Positions 6,975-16,661 are shown, numbered from the stretch's first letter. The stretch: 37,320 nucleotides of DNA from Gemmatimonadaceae bacterium (GCA_025450815.1 JANWLO010000163.1:1-37320); one strand, 5' to 3'. Numbers and translations: made by a program. Notes: generated by a model from the sequence alone, not told the origin.

Positions 6975-9950
6975 GTGAAACATCGCTTGAGTTTGGGGGC
7001 GTTTTGGATGATGGTTCGAGCCCTCGTTCCAGTTGTGGTGTTGGCCGCCAGCCTGGCGGCGCAGGAACGGTCCGTCGGTGGCCGTGTGATCGATCAGTCA
7101 ACCGGACAACCGATTGCGGCTGCCGAGATCACGATCAAGGGAACATCCATCGGCACGCACGCCAAAGATGACGGCACCTTCACGCTCCGCGTGCCTGACT
7201 CCGCGGTGACGCTGCGTGTGCGACTCATTGGTTACCTCGCGCGTGAGGTGAAGGTGCCGCGCGAGCAGGCGACCATCGAGGTCGCCCTATCTCGCGACGT
7301 GCTACACCTCGAGGAAATCGTCGTAACCAGTCAAGCGACGGGGGTCGCCCGACGGAACGCCGCCAACGCCGTCGCGACGGTAAATGCCGATCAGCTCTCG
7401 CAGGCGCCCGCAACAAGTCTCGACATGGCGCTGCAGGGCAAGGTGGTCGGCGCCGAGATCTCGTCCAACACGGGCGCGCCGGGTGGTGGTATGCAGATCC
7501 GGCTTCGCGGCATCACATCGGTCATTGGATCGGCAACGCCGCTCTACGTCGTAGACGGCGTGATCGTGAGTGATGCATCGATCGAGCCGGCGACCAATCT
7601 CCTTACGCAAGCATCGCCGCGCCAGGGAATCGCGGGGAATGAAGACAACCCCACCAATCGAATCTCCGACCTGGATCCCGCGGACATTGAGACGATAGAA
7701 GTACTCAAAGGCGCGTCTGCAGCAGCTGTCTACGGATCGAAAGCATCCAATGGCGTCGTGGTCATCACGACGAAGCGCGGCAAGGCTGGCAAGTCGCGCT
7801 ACACCGTCAGCCAGAATCTCGGAGTGACCGGCGTGACGCGCGAGCTCGGATCGCGCGTGTTCACGTCGCTCGAAGACGCCGAAGCAGCGTTTGGTCCAAC
7901 TGCGGCAACGTATTTCGTGCCGGGGAAGGTCTACAACAATGAGGACGCTCTCGTAGGGCGCAACCCACTCTCAAGCCAGACTACCGTGAGCGCGAGTGGT
8001 GGCTCGGATGCAACGCAGTACTATGCGTCCGCCTATGTGAATCGTGAGCCAGGAATCATCGAGAATACATTCTATAACAAGGCCGGACTCCGGTTGAACC
8101 TCGATCACAGCGTCGGCTCGCGTCTCAAGCTCCAACTCGGCAACCAGGTGATTCACTCGGAGTCGGGGCGCGGCTTGAGCAACAACGACAACGCGGGTGC
8201 CGTGTTCTACGCTGTTCTACCGTTCACGCCGAGTTTCTTCAATTTGGCTCCCGTGAACGGCGTCTATCCGAACAATCCATTTGCGCCGAGCAATCCGCTG
8301 CAGACGGCGGCGCTCATGCAGAACGATGAAGAGGTCTGGCGCGACGTTGCCTCACTCTCGGCGACGCTCAATCTCTTCGAGACGCAAACGCAGTCGCTCA
8401 AGTTCGTCGGCACGGGTGGTGTGGATGCATTCCATCAGACCAACAAGGTCTTCGCGCCACCCGAGCTGCAGTTTGAGGCGTCGGGCGCGCTGCCGGGTTT
8501 CGCCGCGCTATCCAAGAGTGACAATCTCAATGGCAACATTGGCTTGTACGCCGTGCACGGCTTCACCCCCACGGGCAAGTCTTTGACCGCGACGACGACG
8601 ATCGGCGGCCAGTACGAATCGCAGGCTCTCAATACGGGGCGCACGCTGGCCCAAAATCTCATTGGCGGCTTGCCGAACGTCGGCACAGGCACGGCGGTGC
8701 AGGTGGCGGAAGACATCGAGAACATCAAGGATGTCGGCGTGTTCGGCCAGGAAGAAATCCTGATGCTCTCGGAGCGGTTGCTCCTCACGGTCGGCGTTCG
8801 CGGCGATCAAAGCAGCGCGAACTCCGACACAAAGCAACTATACTGGTTCCCGAAGGCGGCGGCGTCCTATCGCTTCACGGTCGCGCCGGGAATTCTCGAC
8901 GAGCTGAAGCTCCGCGCCGCGTACGGCGAATCGGGCAACCGTCCACTGTACGGGCAGAAATTCACGGTGCTCACCTCCGAGAACATCGAGGCGCTCCCCG
9001 GTCTCGCGCCCGGACTCAGCACCTCGGCAACTGATCTCCGCCCGGAGCGCCAGCGCGAGATCGAGATGGGCTTCGACGCGCAGCTCTTCAAAAACAAGGC
9101 GACTCTGGAGTTCACGGTCTATCAGAAGACGATCACGGATCTGCTGCTTCAGCGCACGCTCTCGCCGTCCACGGGCTACCTCAGCCAGTTCTTCAACGGC
9201 GGCACGCTTCGCGATCGCGGAGTGGAGGCGAGCCTCACAGTCGTACCCTACTCGCGAAAAAACCTCGACTGGACGCTTACCGGATCCGCGTACCACGACG
9301 CGAGCCTAGTCCAGGAGTTGCCGGTCCCGGCGTTCGTCGGTCTCGGATTCGGCACCAACATCGGCACGAACGAGATTGAGCAAGGGAAGTCGGCGACGCA
9401 GATCGTCGGCAACGTGACGCTTCCCGACGGCACGATTCAGCTCGGGCAGGTTGGCGATTTCAATCCGAAGGTGATCATGTCGCTGCAGAACACCGTGCGA
9501 TACAAGCGCATGCACCTCGGTTTCCTGTGGAACTGGAAGGTGGGCGGTGACAACATCAACGTGACCAAGCTGACATACGACCAGGCAGGAACCACGCCCG
9601 ATTGGGGGGATCCGATCACGGTGGATGGCGTCGCGACGACGAAGGGTGCGTACCGGCTGGCGCAATTCCCTGGACATACCTCAACCTACGTCGAGGATGC
9701 TTCGTTCCTGAAGTTGCGCGAGGTGAACCTCACGTACGACGTTCCTGTCGAGTGGGTGCGCCATCGACTGGGAGGGTTGCAGTCACTCGCGCTGACGTTG
9801 AGCGGACGCAATCTCCTCACGTTCACGCACTATGATGGAACGGATCCGGAGGTCAGCCACTTCGGGAACCAACCCATTGCGCGCAACTTCGAGCTGTTCG
9901 CATTCCCGGCAAGCCGGACCTTCTGGTTCGGCGTCAACGCGGAGTTTTGA
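6975..9950 (+). CDS. SusC/RagA-family TonB-dependent outer-membrane transporter
   Basis: The protein has 991 residues from GTG 6975, chosen because GAGGGGG lies 6 nt upstream and a signal peptide (VRALVPVVVLAASLAAQ) follows directly. Order of parts: a carboxypeptidase-regulatory-like domain (VGGRVIDQSTGQPIAAAEI), a linker, the plug domain with LQGKVVGAEISSNTG, MQIRLRGITS and TPLYVVDGV, IEVLKGASAAAVYGSKASNG, then a 22-strand barrel ending in an aromatic residue (FWFGVNAEF). It imports a substrate across the outer membrane using TonB energy together with the SusD lipoprotein encoded 4 nt downstream. No glycoside hydrolase is nearby, so the cargo is probably not a polysaccharide. Confidence 0.95.
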   Translation: MKHRLSLGAFWMMVRALVPVVVLAASLAAQERSVGGRVIDQSTGQPIAAAEITIKGTSIGTHAKDDGTFTLRVPDSAVTLRVRLIGYLAREVKVPREQATIEVALSRDVLHLEEIVVTSQATGVARRNAANAVATVNADQLSQAPATSLDMALQGKVVGAEISSNTGAPGGGMQIRLRGITSVIGSATPLYVVDGVIVSDASIEPATNLLTQASPRQGIAGNEDNPTNRISDLDPADIETIEVLKGASAAAVYGSKASNGVVVITTKRGKAGKSRYTVSQNLGVTGVTRELGSRVFTSLEDAEAAFGPTAATYFVPGKVYNNEDALVGRNPLSSQTTVSASGGSDATQYYASAYVNREPGIIENTFYNKAGLRLNLDHSVGSRLKLQLGNQVIHSESGRGLSNNDNAGAVFYAVLPFTPSFFNLAPVNGVYPNNPFAPSNPLQTAALMQNDEEVWRDVASLSATLNLFETQTQSLKFVGTGGVDAFHQTNKVFAPPELQFEASGALPGFAALSKSDNLNGNIGLYAVHGFTPTGKSLTATTTIGGQYESQALNTGRTLAQNLIGGLPNVGTGTAVQVAEDIENIKDVGVFGQEEILMLSERLLLTVGVRGDQSSANSDTKQLYWFPKAAASYRFTVAPGILDELKLRAAYGESGNRPLYGQKFTVLTSENIEALPGLAPGLSTSATDLRPERQREIEMGFDAQLFKNKATLEFTVYQKTITDLLLQRTLSPSTGYLSQFFNGGTLRDRGVEASLTVVPYSRKNLDWTLTGSAYHDASLVQELPVPAFVGLGFGTNIGTNEIEQGKSATQIVGNVTLPDGTIQLGQVGDFNPKVIMSLQNTVRYKRMHLGFLWNWKVGGDNINVTKLTYDQAGTTPDWGDPITVDGVATTKGAYRLAQFPGHTSTYVEDASFLKLREVNLTYDVPVEWVRHRLGGLQSLALTLSGRNLLTFTHYDGTDPEVSHFGNQPIARNFELFAFPASRTFWFGVNAEF

Positions 9951-9954
9951 GCCC

Positions 9955-11343
9955 ATGCGCACTCTACTGCAGACGCAACGCCGCGGCGCATTCGAGATTG
10001 TCGCGTCGGCTGCCGTGCTCCTGCTTGTAATCGGATGTTCGAATCTTGATTCCCCCGACGACAATGCCACGTCGACGGGCACCGTCACGGGCGCGCCGAA
10101 CGTGGCGGCGGTGAAGGCACTCGCGCAGGGATTGATGTTCGGCACGCGTACCGAGATGCCGGATTACATCTTCATGATGGGGACTCTCGGGCGCGAGGGC
10201 TATTGCCTGTGCAACAACGAGCCACGCTTCATCAGCGAGCTACTCATCGGCCCGATCGATGGCGGCAGTCTTGGCGCAGACATTTTTCTCTGGCGCAACC
10301 CGTTCAAGAACATTCGCGGGGCAAACTTGCTGCTCGCGGCGCTCGACAAAGTTGCGGACCTCACGGACGATCAGAAGAGCGCGACGCGCGGCTTCGCGGA
10401 GACGATCCAGGCGCGCGACTTCCTCAATCTGCTCGACGCTCGCGACTCGAGCGGCATTCCGATGGAAGTAAGCGCTGATCCCTCCGAGCCGCCCGGTCCG
10501 ATCAAGACGCAGCCCGAAGCCCTGGACAGCATCGCAAAGCTACTCGACGACGCAAATACGAAACTGCTCGCCGGTGGATCCGCTTTTCCGTTCCTTCTAA
10601 CGTCCGGCTTTGATGGCTTCAACACGCCCCAAACGTTCGCGCAGGTAAACCGTGCGCTTCGCGCGCGCGTTGCGGTGTACCAGAAGGACTACTCGACAGC
10701 GCTTACCGCGCTCAGCCAATCGTTCATTTCCACGACCGGCCCGCTGGACGTTGGCGCGTACGACGTGTTCACAACCAATTCGGGCGACGCCCTGAACATT
10801 CTGTATGATCCATCGGGCGTGCAGTACTACGCACACCCGTCGTTCGTGTCGGATGCGCAAAGCCAACCCGGCGGGGCAATTGATGCTCGTGTCACGAGGA
10901 AGGTGAGGGTAATCGCGCCGAAAACGCTTCTGGGCGTGACGTCTAATCTGCTGATCACCGTCTATAACAGTCCGACGGCGCCAATTCCGATCATCCGGAA
11001 TGCTGAGCTGATCCTGCTTCGCGCAGAAGCCAATATCGGATTGGGTCATCCTCAAGACGCTATCAATGACATCAACGTCATACGAACGGAGGACGGCGGA
11101 TTAGCGCCCCTCGCTCCATCGTTTAGCGGAGATCTGCTCGACGAACTGTTGTACGAGAAGAGATACACGCTGTTTTGGGAGGGTGGACATCGATGGATCG
11201 ACATGCGCCGATACGGCAAACTGAACGAGCTCCCGCGCGATCTGCCAACGCACAAAATTATCTCGCGTTTCCCGCTTCCGCAGGCCGAGTGTCTACCACG
11301 CAATCCAACGCCCGCAGGCTGCGCCCCCGTGTTTGGCCAATGA
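9955..11343 (+). CDS. SusD/RagB-family outer-membrane lipoprotein
   Basis: The protein has 462 residues. The N-terminus is a lipoprotein signal with lipobox LVIGC followed by SNLDSPDD. The C-terminal half carries the usual SusD features: RNAELILLRAEANIGLG, a DINVIRT helix, and LLYEKRYTLFWEGGHRWIDMRRYG. The TPR-like helical fold forms the lid of the SusC pore and selects the ligand. ATG 9955 is 4 nt past the SusC stop, and the stop overlaps the next gene's ATG (ATGA), so the three are translationally coupled. Two unusual cysteines occur in GYCLCNNEPRF. Ligand unknown. Confidence 0.93.
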   Translation: MRTLLQTQRRGAFEIVASAAVLLLVIGCSNLDSPDDNATSTGTVTGAPNVAAVKALAQGLMFGTRTEMPDYIFMMGTLGREGYCLCNNEPRFISELLIGPIDGGSLGADIFLWRNPFKNIRGANLLLAALDKVADLTDDQKSATRGFAETIQARDFLNLLDARDSSGIPMEVSADPSEPPGPIKTQPEALDSIAKLLDDANTKLLAGGSAFPFLLTSGFDGFNTPQTFAQVNRALRARVAVYQKDYSTALTALSQSFISTTGPLDVGAYDVFTTNSGDALNILYDPSGVQYYAHPSFVSDAQSQPGGAIDARVTRKVRVIAPKTLLGVTSNLLITVYNSPTAPIPIIRNAELILLRAEANIGLGHPQDAINDINVIRTEDGGLAPLAPSFSGDLLDELLYEKRYTLFWEGGHRWIDMRRYGKLNELPRDLPTHKIISRFPLPQAECLPRNPTPAGCAPVFGQ

Positions 11344-12851
11344 TTACGGCAGGGAAGGCCGCAAATGCGGCGGGTCTCGCTTTGCTCCTTGTTGTGGGCA
11401 ACGTTGGTGCGCAGCAAGGCGCCGATAGCGGTAGCGCGCTGTTCGTTCCGAACACGCCGAACGTAAAATTGTTGTCGCACATCCCGCTCGGCCGCTCGCA
11501 GACGATTGCCGGGCTTACAATGGATCAGGACATCACGCGACCCTACGTGTACGTGTCGCGGATGCAGGACGTCAACAGCCCGGCTGGTTTCACGTTGATC
11601 AGCGTGAAGGACCCGTCGCATGCCAAGATCATCTACCGGTACAACATCGCAAACCCGGAGCTGCATCGTGGCTTCGGCGGCATGGAAGGAAAGACGTTCG
11701 TGTACCACGGGCGCAATTACTACGTGCAGGGCTTTCAGTTCGACGCGGGCTCGCCGGACGCCGATTTGGGCGCGATCGTCTTCGATGTCACCGGGCTGCC
11801 GGACACGAGCAAGATCAAGGAAGTGGGCCGGATTCTCGCGCCCAACTCTGCGGTGAGTCTCGGCACCAATCCGCAATGCGGTGGTACGGCGGGATGCTCG
11901 CTCCCCGGTGGCTTCCACAACGTCTTTCCGTATCGCCACTCCGACGGGCGCACGATCATGTTCACGACGACGCTCACGGGCACGTACGCGAGCATCTACG
12001 ACATGGGAAAGTTTCTCGCAGGTGCGCCGGACAAGGGGTATATCGGTCGCGTGCCGGTGCCCGGCGCGACGGGCCGATATCACGACTTCGTGGTCGAGTA
12101 CGATCCGATCACGCACCAGGACAAGTTCTACGGGGGCGCTCAGCCTGGCGGCTACTTCGTGTTCGATGTGACCAAGCCGGAGACGCCGAAGCTGCTGACG
12201 TCGATCACGGTGGCGCCGGGCGCGGTGTTCTCGTCGTTCGGCCGCGGTCACACCGTCACGCCCACGCCCGACGGGCGCTACGTCGTGACCGAAACGGAAT
12301 ATCAGTACTCGCCGCTCCGCATCTTCGATCTGAAACCCGGACTCGAAGGAAAGGTCGCGACGATCTCCGAGCCCATCGGCGCCTGGGCGGCGAACTGGAA
12401 GCACCTCGCGCACAATCACGAGGTGCGCTGGCCGTACGTGTTCGTGTCCGCGTATGAAGATGGCATGCAGGTGTTCAACATGCTCGACCCCACGAATCCA
12501 GTCACCGTAGGCTACTACCGCACGTACGATGGACCGACGATGGCGGGCGTCACACAGGTGGCCCGTCCGGACACGGCCGAGGTGAGCCTGCGCGCGGGCT
12601 CGGGAAGCGTGCTCAATGGGGCGTGGGGGATCGCCGTCCGCAACGCAGATGGACTGATCGTCATCAGCGACATCACGACAGGATTCTGGGCTCTGCACAT
12701 GGATGGTTTCGACGGATGGAACGGCCACGATTGGGGGATGCCGAACATCTCCACCGTACAGGATTGGGTGAATGGCCCGGAGGGGGCGCCCAAGCTGCCA
12801 GCGGCTGTGGCGCCGCGCGCCAAGGCGAGAGCGGCGAAGAAAGCGCCATGA
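11340..12851 (+). CDS. Secreted LVIVD-repeat beta-propeller protein, copy 1
   Basis: The protein has 503 residues. A signal peptide (AAGLALLLVVGNVGAQ, residues 10-25) precedes repeated short strands such as YVYVSRM, FTLISVKDP, GAIVFDVTGLPDTS, GGYFVFDVTKPETPK, LRIFDLKPG, YVFVSAYEDGMQVFNM and IVISDITTGFWALHMDG. These match the LVIVD repeat pattern, which folds as a propeller. A DGFDGWNGHDWGMPN motif closes the repeats and a Lys/Ala-rich tail ends the protein. C180 and C186 sit in a loop absent from the paralog at 15228. ATG overlaps the SusD stop (ATGA). No catalytic function is assigned to the family; its place between SusD and a copper oxidase suggests periplasmic or surface binding. Confidence 0.85.
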   Translation: MITAGKAANAAGLALLLVVGNVGAQQGADSGSALFVPNTPNVKLLSHIPLGRSQTIAGLTMDQDITRPYVYVSRMQDVNSPAGFTLISVKDPSHAKIIYRYNIANPELHRGFGGMEGKTFVYHGRNYYVQGFQFDAGSPDADLGAIVFDVTGLPDTSKIKEVGRILAPNSAVSLGTNPQCGGTAGCSLPGGFHNVFPYRHSDGRTIMFTTTLTGTYASIYDMGKFLAGAPDKGYIGRVPVPGATGRYHDFVVEYDPITHQDKFYGGAQPGGYFVFDVTKPETPKLLTSITVAPGAVFSSFGRGHTVTPTPDGRYVVTETEYQYSPLRIFDLKPGLEGKVATISEPIGAWAANWKHLAHNHEVRWPYVFVSAYEDGMQVFNMLDPTNPVTVGYYRTYDGPTMAGVTQVARPDTAEVSLRAGSGSVLNGAWGIAVRNADGLIVISDITTGFWALHMDGFDGWNGHDWGMPNISTVQDWVNGPEGAPKLPAAVAPRAKARAAKKAP

Positions 12852-12912
12852 TCGTGAGTGCCATGCTCAGGCAGCGGCATTGCGCACGCACTCCGACGTC
12901 TGGTCGCGAGTA

Positions 12913-13419
12913 GTGCGGCAGCGCGCACAGTCGTCGATGCTCATCGTGGGCGCGGTAGCGGTCGTGTGCACCACGCTGGGATTTACCACACCTGGCCCAC
13001 CGCGCTTCCGGCTCGCCGGCACCGGTAAGGCGCCGCGCGCTGCGGGATGGGTGGAGCTCACGCCGGCGATGTCTCCGTTCGCGCTCGCTGTCTCGCGCGA
13101 CGGCCGCATCGTGTACGATCTCGACATCACCACGCACGACCTGCCTCCGGTCGCGTGGCTGGGTGACTACGCCGGTTACCAGGCGTGGCTCGCATCGCCG
13201 AATCTCGACGTGGTGCGCAGGCTCGGCGCCATTAGGAACGACTCGGTGCTTCATGCCACGGCCGACTGGAACAAGTTCACGGTCGTCGTGACGGCCGAGC
13301 CGGAGAAGGTGGGGGAGAAATGGAGCGGCGCGATCGTACTTGTCGGACGATCGCCAAGCTCCCTCATGCGATCGTTCGCGGATCATCCGTTCTACAACAA
13401 CGGCACACCGCCGTTCTAA
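12913..13419 (+). CDS. Small secreted or anchored protein of unknown function
   Basis: About 168 residues from GTG 12913; ATG 12937 and TTG 12880 are alternatives and no ribosome site is clear. GTG is preferred because it adds an RQRAQ basic region before the hydrophobic segment MLIVGAVAVVCTTLGF, making a signal peptide or membrane anchor. The rest has a beta-rich pattern (AMSPFALAVSRDGRIVYDLDI, WNKFTVVVTAEPEK, WSGAIVLVGRS), resembling the small Ig-like or FG-Gap-like outer domains of anti-sigma proteins, though I do not recognise the family. It sits 61 nt after LVIVD copy 1 and 16 nt before the multicopper oxidase, in the same direction, so it likely serves the same system, perhaps as an oxidase partner. 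Confidence 0.65.
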   Translation: MRQRAQSSMLIVGAVAVVCTTLGFTTPGPPRFRLAGTGKAPRAAGWVELTPAMSPFALAVSRDGRIVYDLDITTHDLPPVAWLGDYAGYQAWLASPNLDVVRRLGAIRNDSVLHATADWNKFTVVVTAEPEKVGEKWSGAIVLVGRSPSSLMRSFADHPFYNNGTPPF

Positions 13420-13435
13420 GACAGCTGGGTCATCG

Positions 13436-15181
13436 ATGAGAAGTGTGGGTCGTACCGCCGTTTTCATTCTCCTGCTCGTCAACGTTTCCTTCACCGCGGA
13501 GGGTCAGGGTGTCGACAGCGCACGCCGCGACTCGTCCAAGCTGGCGGGCATGCCCGGTATGGAAGGCATGCCGGGAATGAGCGCCGTGACCGACACACTC
13601 GAGGCGTCGAGCGGGCGTACGATCGTGCCGATGATGAAGAGTCCGATGATGCCGGGGCTCGAGAACGTGCTGCCCGCGTCTGGGGACTTTCGCGTCGGCG
13701 CCGGCCGCGATGCGCGCACGCTTCGCAAGGCGCTGCCGAGCGCGGAGCTTCGCGTGCACGATGGCGACACCGTGACGCTTTCGACGTCGCTGGTGCAGCG
13801 GACAATCGGCGGGCACACGTTCGCGACGTACGCCTTCAACGGCGAGGCGCCGGGGCCGCGCTTCCTGGTGCCGCAGGGCGCGACGTTCTACGTGCGCTTT
13901 CGGAATGGAATCGATCAACCGGCGACGATTCACTGGCACGGTGTGCGCGTGAAGAACGCGTTCGACGGATCACCGGGCGTCACGCAGCCGGCAGTCGCGC
14001 CGGGCGGCACCTTCGTGTATGCCGTGCACTGTCCCGACGCCGGCGTGTTCTGGTACCACGATCACGTGCGCGAAGATATCGCGCTTCCGATGGGACTCTA
14101 CGGCAACATCTATGTCGAGCCGCGCACTCCGCCGGCGAATGCACCGCCGGCGCGCCAGGAGTTCCTGATTCTGAGCGATCTGCTGCTCGACGGCGACAGC
14201 GTCATCTCGTACGGAAGGGACGCCCCGAACTTCGCGCTAATGGGGCGCTTTGGAAACGTGTTGCTCGTAAATGGCGAGCCGCGCTGGCATCTCGCCGTCG
14301 CGGCGGGCGAGGTGGTTCGCCTGATGCTGACAAACGTCGCGAGCGCGCGGACGTTCAACATCAGTTTCGGCGATGCGCCGATGAAGCTCATCGCCTCGGA
14401 TCTCGGGGCGTACACGCGCGAGGTCATGGTGCGAAGCATCGTGATCGCGCCGGGCGAGCGCTACATCGTGGATGTGATGTTCGGCAAACCAGGCGACGTC
14501 GCAATGGTGAACGAGGTGCAGACCGTCGATCACTTCTTCGGAGTCTTCGCGGCAAACGTCGATACGATGGGGCACGTCGCGGTATCCGGACGGGCCGCCG
14601 TTGCGCCAAGCGCGGCGTTTACCGCACTGCACGAGGACACAGCCGCGGCGCGCGACATCGATCGCTACCGGAAGTTCTTCGACCGGCCGCCGGACGAGGA
14701 GATGGTGCTCACCACCAGCATCCACGACCTGCCGATTCCGGTGATGCAGTTTATGAGCGTCGACACGCTGTTCCGACCGCCGCTCGAGTGGTCCGACGGC
14801 ATGTCTGACATGAACTGGGTCGCGACCGGGAAGGAGGTGCGCTGGATCATTCGGGATGCGAAGACAGGAGCAGAGAACATGGCGATCGCGTGGCACTATA
14901 AGCAAGGCGACGTCATCAAACTCCGCATCTACAACGATCCATCATCGAAGCACCCGATGAATCATCCGATTCATCTGCACGGCGAGCGTTTTCTGGTCGT
15001 CGCGCGCGATGGAAAGCCCAATCCGTATCTCGTCTGGAAAGACACCGCCATCATCCCTGTTGGGTCGACCGTGGATCTTCTCCTCGATCTGTCGAATCCG
15101 GGCACGTGGATGCTGCACTGCCACATCGGGGAGCACGTCGAGTCGGGAATGATGGCCACGATCAAGGTCGACGCGAGCTGA
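13436..15181 (+). CDS. Secreted multicopper oxidase with Met-rich N-terminus
   Basis: The protein has 581 residues, with a signal peptide (AVFILLLVNVSFTAEGQG). All copper ligand motifs are present: HWHG (166-169), WYHDH (206-210), HPMNHPIHLHG (506-516) and HCHIGEHVESGM (561-572), giving the type 1 and trinuclear sites. The final methionine is the axial type 1 ligand position. A segment at residues 39-72 is rich in methionine (MPGMEGMPGM, MMKSPMM), as in copper-handling oxidases. It oxidises a phenolic, metal or other reductant with O2 in the periplasm. The ATG at 13436 lacks a strong ribosome site. It lies between the two LVIVD genes. Substrate (Cu(I), phenol, aromatic amine) cannot be decided. 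Confidence 0.92.
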   Translation: MRSVGRTAVFILLLVNVSFTAEGQGVDSARRDSSKLAGMPGMEGMPGMSAVTDTLEASSGRTIVPMMKSPMMPGLENVLPASGDFRVGAGRDARTLRKALPSAELRVHDGDTVTLSTSLVQRTIGGHTFATYAFNGEAPGPRFLVPQGATFYVRFRNGIDQPATIHWHGVRVKNAFDGSPGVTQPAVAPGGTFVYAVHCPDAGVFWYHDHVREDIALPMGLYGNIYVEPRTPPANAPPARQEFLILSDLLLDGDSVISYGRDAPNFALMGRFGNVLLVNGEPRWHLAVAAGEVVRLMLTNVASARTFNISFGDAPMKLIASDLGAYTREVMVRSIVIAPGERYIVDVMFGKPGDVAMVNEVQTVDHFFGVFAANVDTMGHVAVSGRAAVAPSAAFTALHEDTAAARDIDRYRKFFDRPPDEEMVLTTSIHDLPIPVMQFMSVDTLFRPPLEWSDGMSDMNWVATGKEVRWIIRDAKTGAENMAIAWHYKQGDVIKLRIYNDPSSKHPMNHPIHLHGERFLVVARDGKPNPYLVWKDTAIIPVGSTVDLLLDLSNPGTWMLHCHIGEHVESGMMATIKVDAS

Positions 15182-15227
15182 ACGAGTGAAACACGAAAGA
15201 TCACTGGCACCGGGAGCGGAGAACGAT

Positions 15228-16661
15228 ATGTCGAATCGGCACTGGTACACCGCAGCGAGTTCGTGGGCGTGCATGGCGGCGCTCCTCGTGTCCGTCGCAT
15301 CGCGTGCGCAGACGCCCACACGGCACCCCGCGCCCGGGCAAGCCGGAAGCGCGAACGTCCACATGGTCGCGCACATTCCGCTCGGCGGCTACCTGCGGGT
15401 GGCGGACATCGACATCGAGCAGGAAATGAGCCGACCGTACGTGTACGTGTCGCGCGGGATCTATCAGCCCACCGGCTTCAGCATCATCAGCGTCAAGGAT
15501 GTCGGGAAGGAGAAGGCGCACGTGATCTATACGTGGAACATCGAGAATCCCGAGCTGCACAAGGGACTCGGCGCGCTGCGCGGGCGCTATTTCAAGACGC
15601 ACGGCCGCTACTACTACGTGCAGTGCTTCCAGTTCAGCCCCGGCTCGCCGGATGCCGATCTCGGCGCGATCGTGTTCGACGTGACGGGGCTGCCCGACAC
15701 CAGCAAGGTGAAGGAGGTCGCACGCATCCATGCGCCCGACGCGCCGGGCGGCTTCCATAACATCTACACGTATAAGCACTCCGACGGTCGCGTCCTGCTC
15801 TTCACCTCGACGTCCGCCAAGCCGTACGCGCAGATCTTCGACATGGACAAGCTGCTCGCGGGCGCACCGAATCAGGGTCTCGTGGGCCGCATCACGAATC
15901 CGGATCGGCTCGCGCAAAACGATCACAGTATCGTGGGGTCCTTCCACGACTATTGGGTGGGATACGATCCGGCGACGCACCAGGACAAATTCTACGGCGC
16001 TGGGCGGGGCGGGTACTTCATTTTCGATGTCTCGAAGCCCGAACAGCCGAAGCTGATCACGTCTATCACCGGCGTGATGGGCGTGCTCTCGGGGCATACG
16101 ATCACGCCGTCGCCCGATGGGCGATACGCGGTGACGGAAACGGAGTATCAGTACGCGCCGCTGCGGCTGTTTGACCTGAAGCCGGGCCTCGATGGCAAGG
16201 CGGCTACGATCTCCCAGCCTATCGGCGCATGGACGGCCGACTGGCACGACCTGCCGCACAATCATGAGGTGCGGTGGCCGTACGTCTTCGTCTCGGCGTA
16301 CGAGGATGGACTCCAGGTGTTCAACATGATGGATCCGACCGATCCGTACACGGTCGGCTTCTATCACACCTACGACGGGCCGCACAGCGCGGGATGTTGC
16401 TCTCGCGAGTACATCGCCGATCCGAGCACCGACCCACGCGACCACGGCGTTGCGAACGGCGCGTGGGGCGTGCAGGTGCGCGACGCCGATGGCCTCGTGG
16501 TGATCAGCGACATGACGACCGGATTCTGGGCGTTTTACATGGACGGCTTTGATGGATGGAACGGCCACGACTGGGGGATGCCGAACGTTTCCACTGCGCA
16601 GCACTGGGACACGGGCCCGGAGGGCGCGGTGAAGCCCGTCGTAAGCGCCCAACTTCCGTGA
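15228..16661 (+). CDS. Secreted LVIVD-repeat beta-propeller protein, copy 2
   Basis: The protein has 477 residues and is clearly a paralog of the protein at 11340; well over half of the residues match by eye, including SPDADLGAIVFDVTGLPDTS, HNHEVRWPYVFVSAYEDG and DGFDGWNGHDWGMPN. ATG 15228 has GGAGAA 4 nt upstream; an earlier GTG at 15186 is less likely. A signal peptide (ACMAALLVSVASRAQ) leads. It lacks the C180/C186 loop of copy 1 but has its own CC pair at residues 390-391 and an inserted IADPSTDPRDHG segment. It begins 46 nt after the oxidase stop, and its stop overlaps the hydrolase start (GTGA). Likely an extracytoplasmic binding or scaffold protein for the oxidase. Confidence 0.85.
   Translation: MSNRHWYTAASSWACMAALLVSVASRAQTPTRHPAPGQAGSANVHMVAHIPLGGYLRVADIDIEQEMSRPYVYVSRGIYQPTGFSIISVKDVGKEKAHVIYTWNIENPELHKGLGALRGRYFKTHGRYYYVQCFQFSPGSPDADLGAIVFDVTGLPDTSKVKEVARIHAPDAPGGFHNIYTYKHSDGRVLLFTSTSAKPYAQIFDMDKLLAGAPNQGLVGRITNPDRLAQNDHSIVGSFHDYWVGYDPATHQDKFYGAGRGGYFIFDVSKPEQPKLITSITGVMGVLSGHTITPSPDGRYAVTETEYQYAPLRLFDLKPGLDGKAATISQPIGAWTADWHDLPHNHEVRWPYVFVSAYEDGLQVFNMMDPTDPYTVGFYHTYDGPHSAGCCSREYIADPSTDPRDHGVANGAWGVQVRDADGLVVISDMTTGFWAFYMDGFDGWNGHDWGMPNVSTAQHWDTGPEGAVKPVVSAQLP

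Noticed and set aside
11052-12728. 558-codon open frame antisense to LVIVD copy 1
   Set aside because: Its product is Arg/His/Val-rich without a recognisable domain, while the plus-strand frame has a signal peptide, repeats and a close paralog. It is a by-product of GC-rich codon usage.
15201-16652. 483-codon open frame antisense to LVIVD copy 2
   Set aside because: Same reason; it mirrors the first antisense frame because the sense proteins are paralogs.
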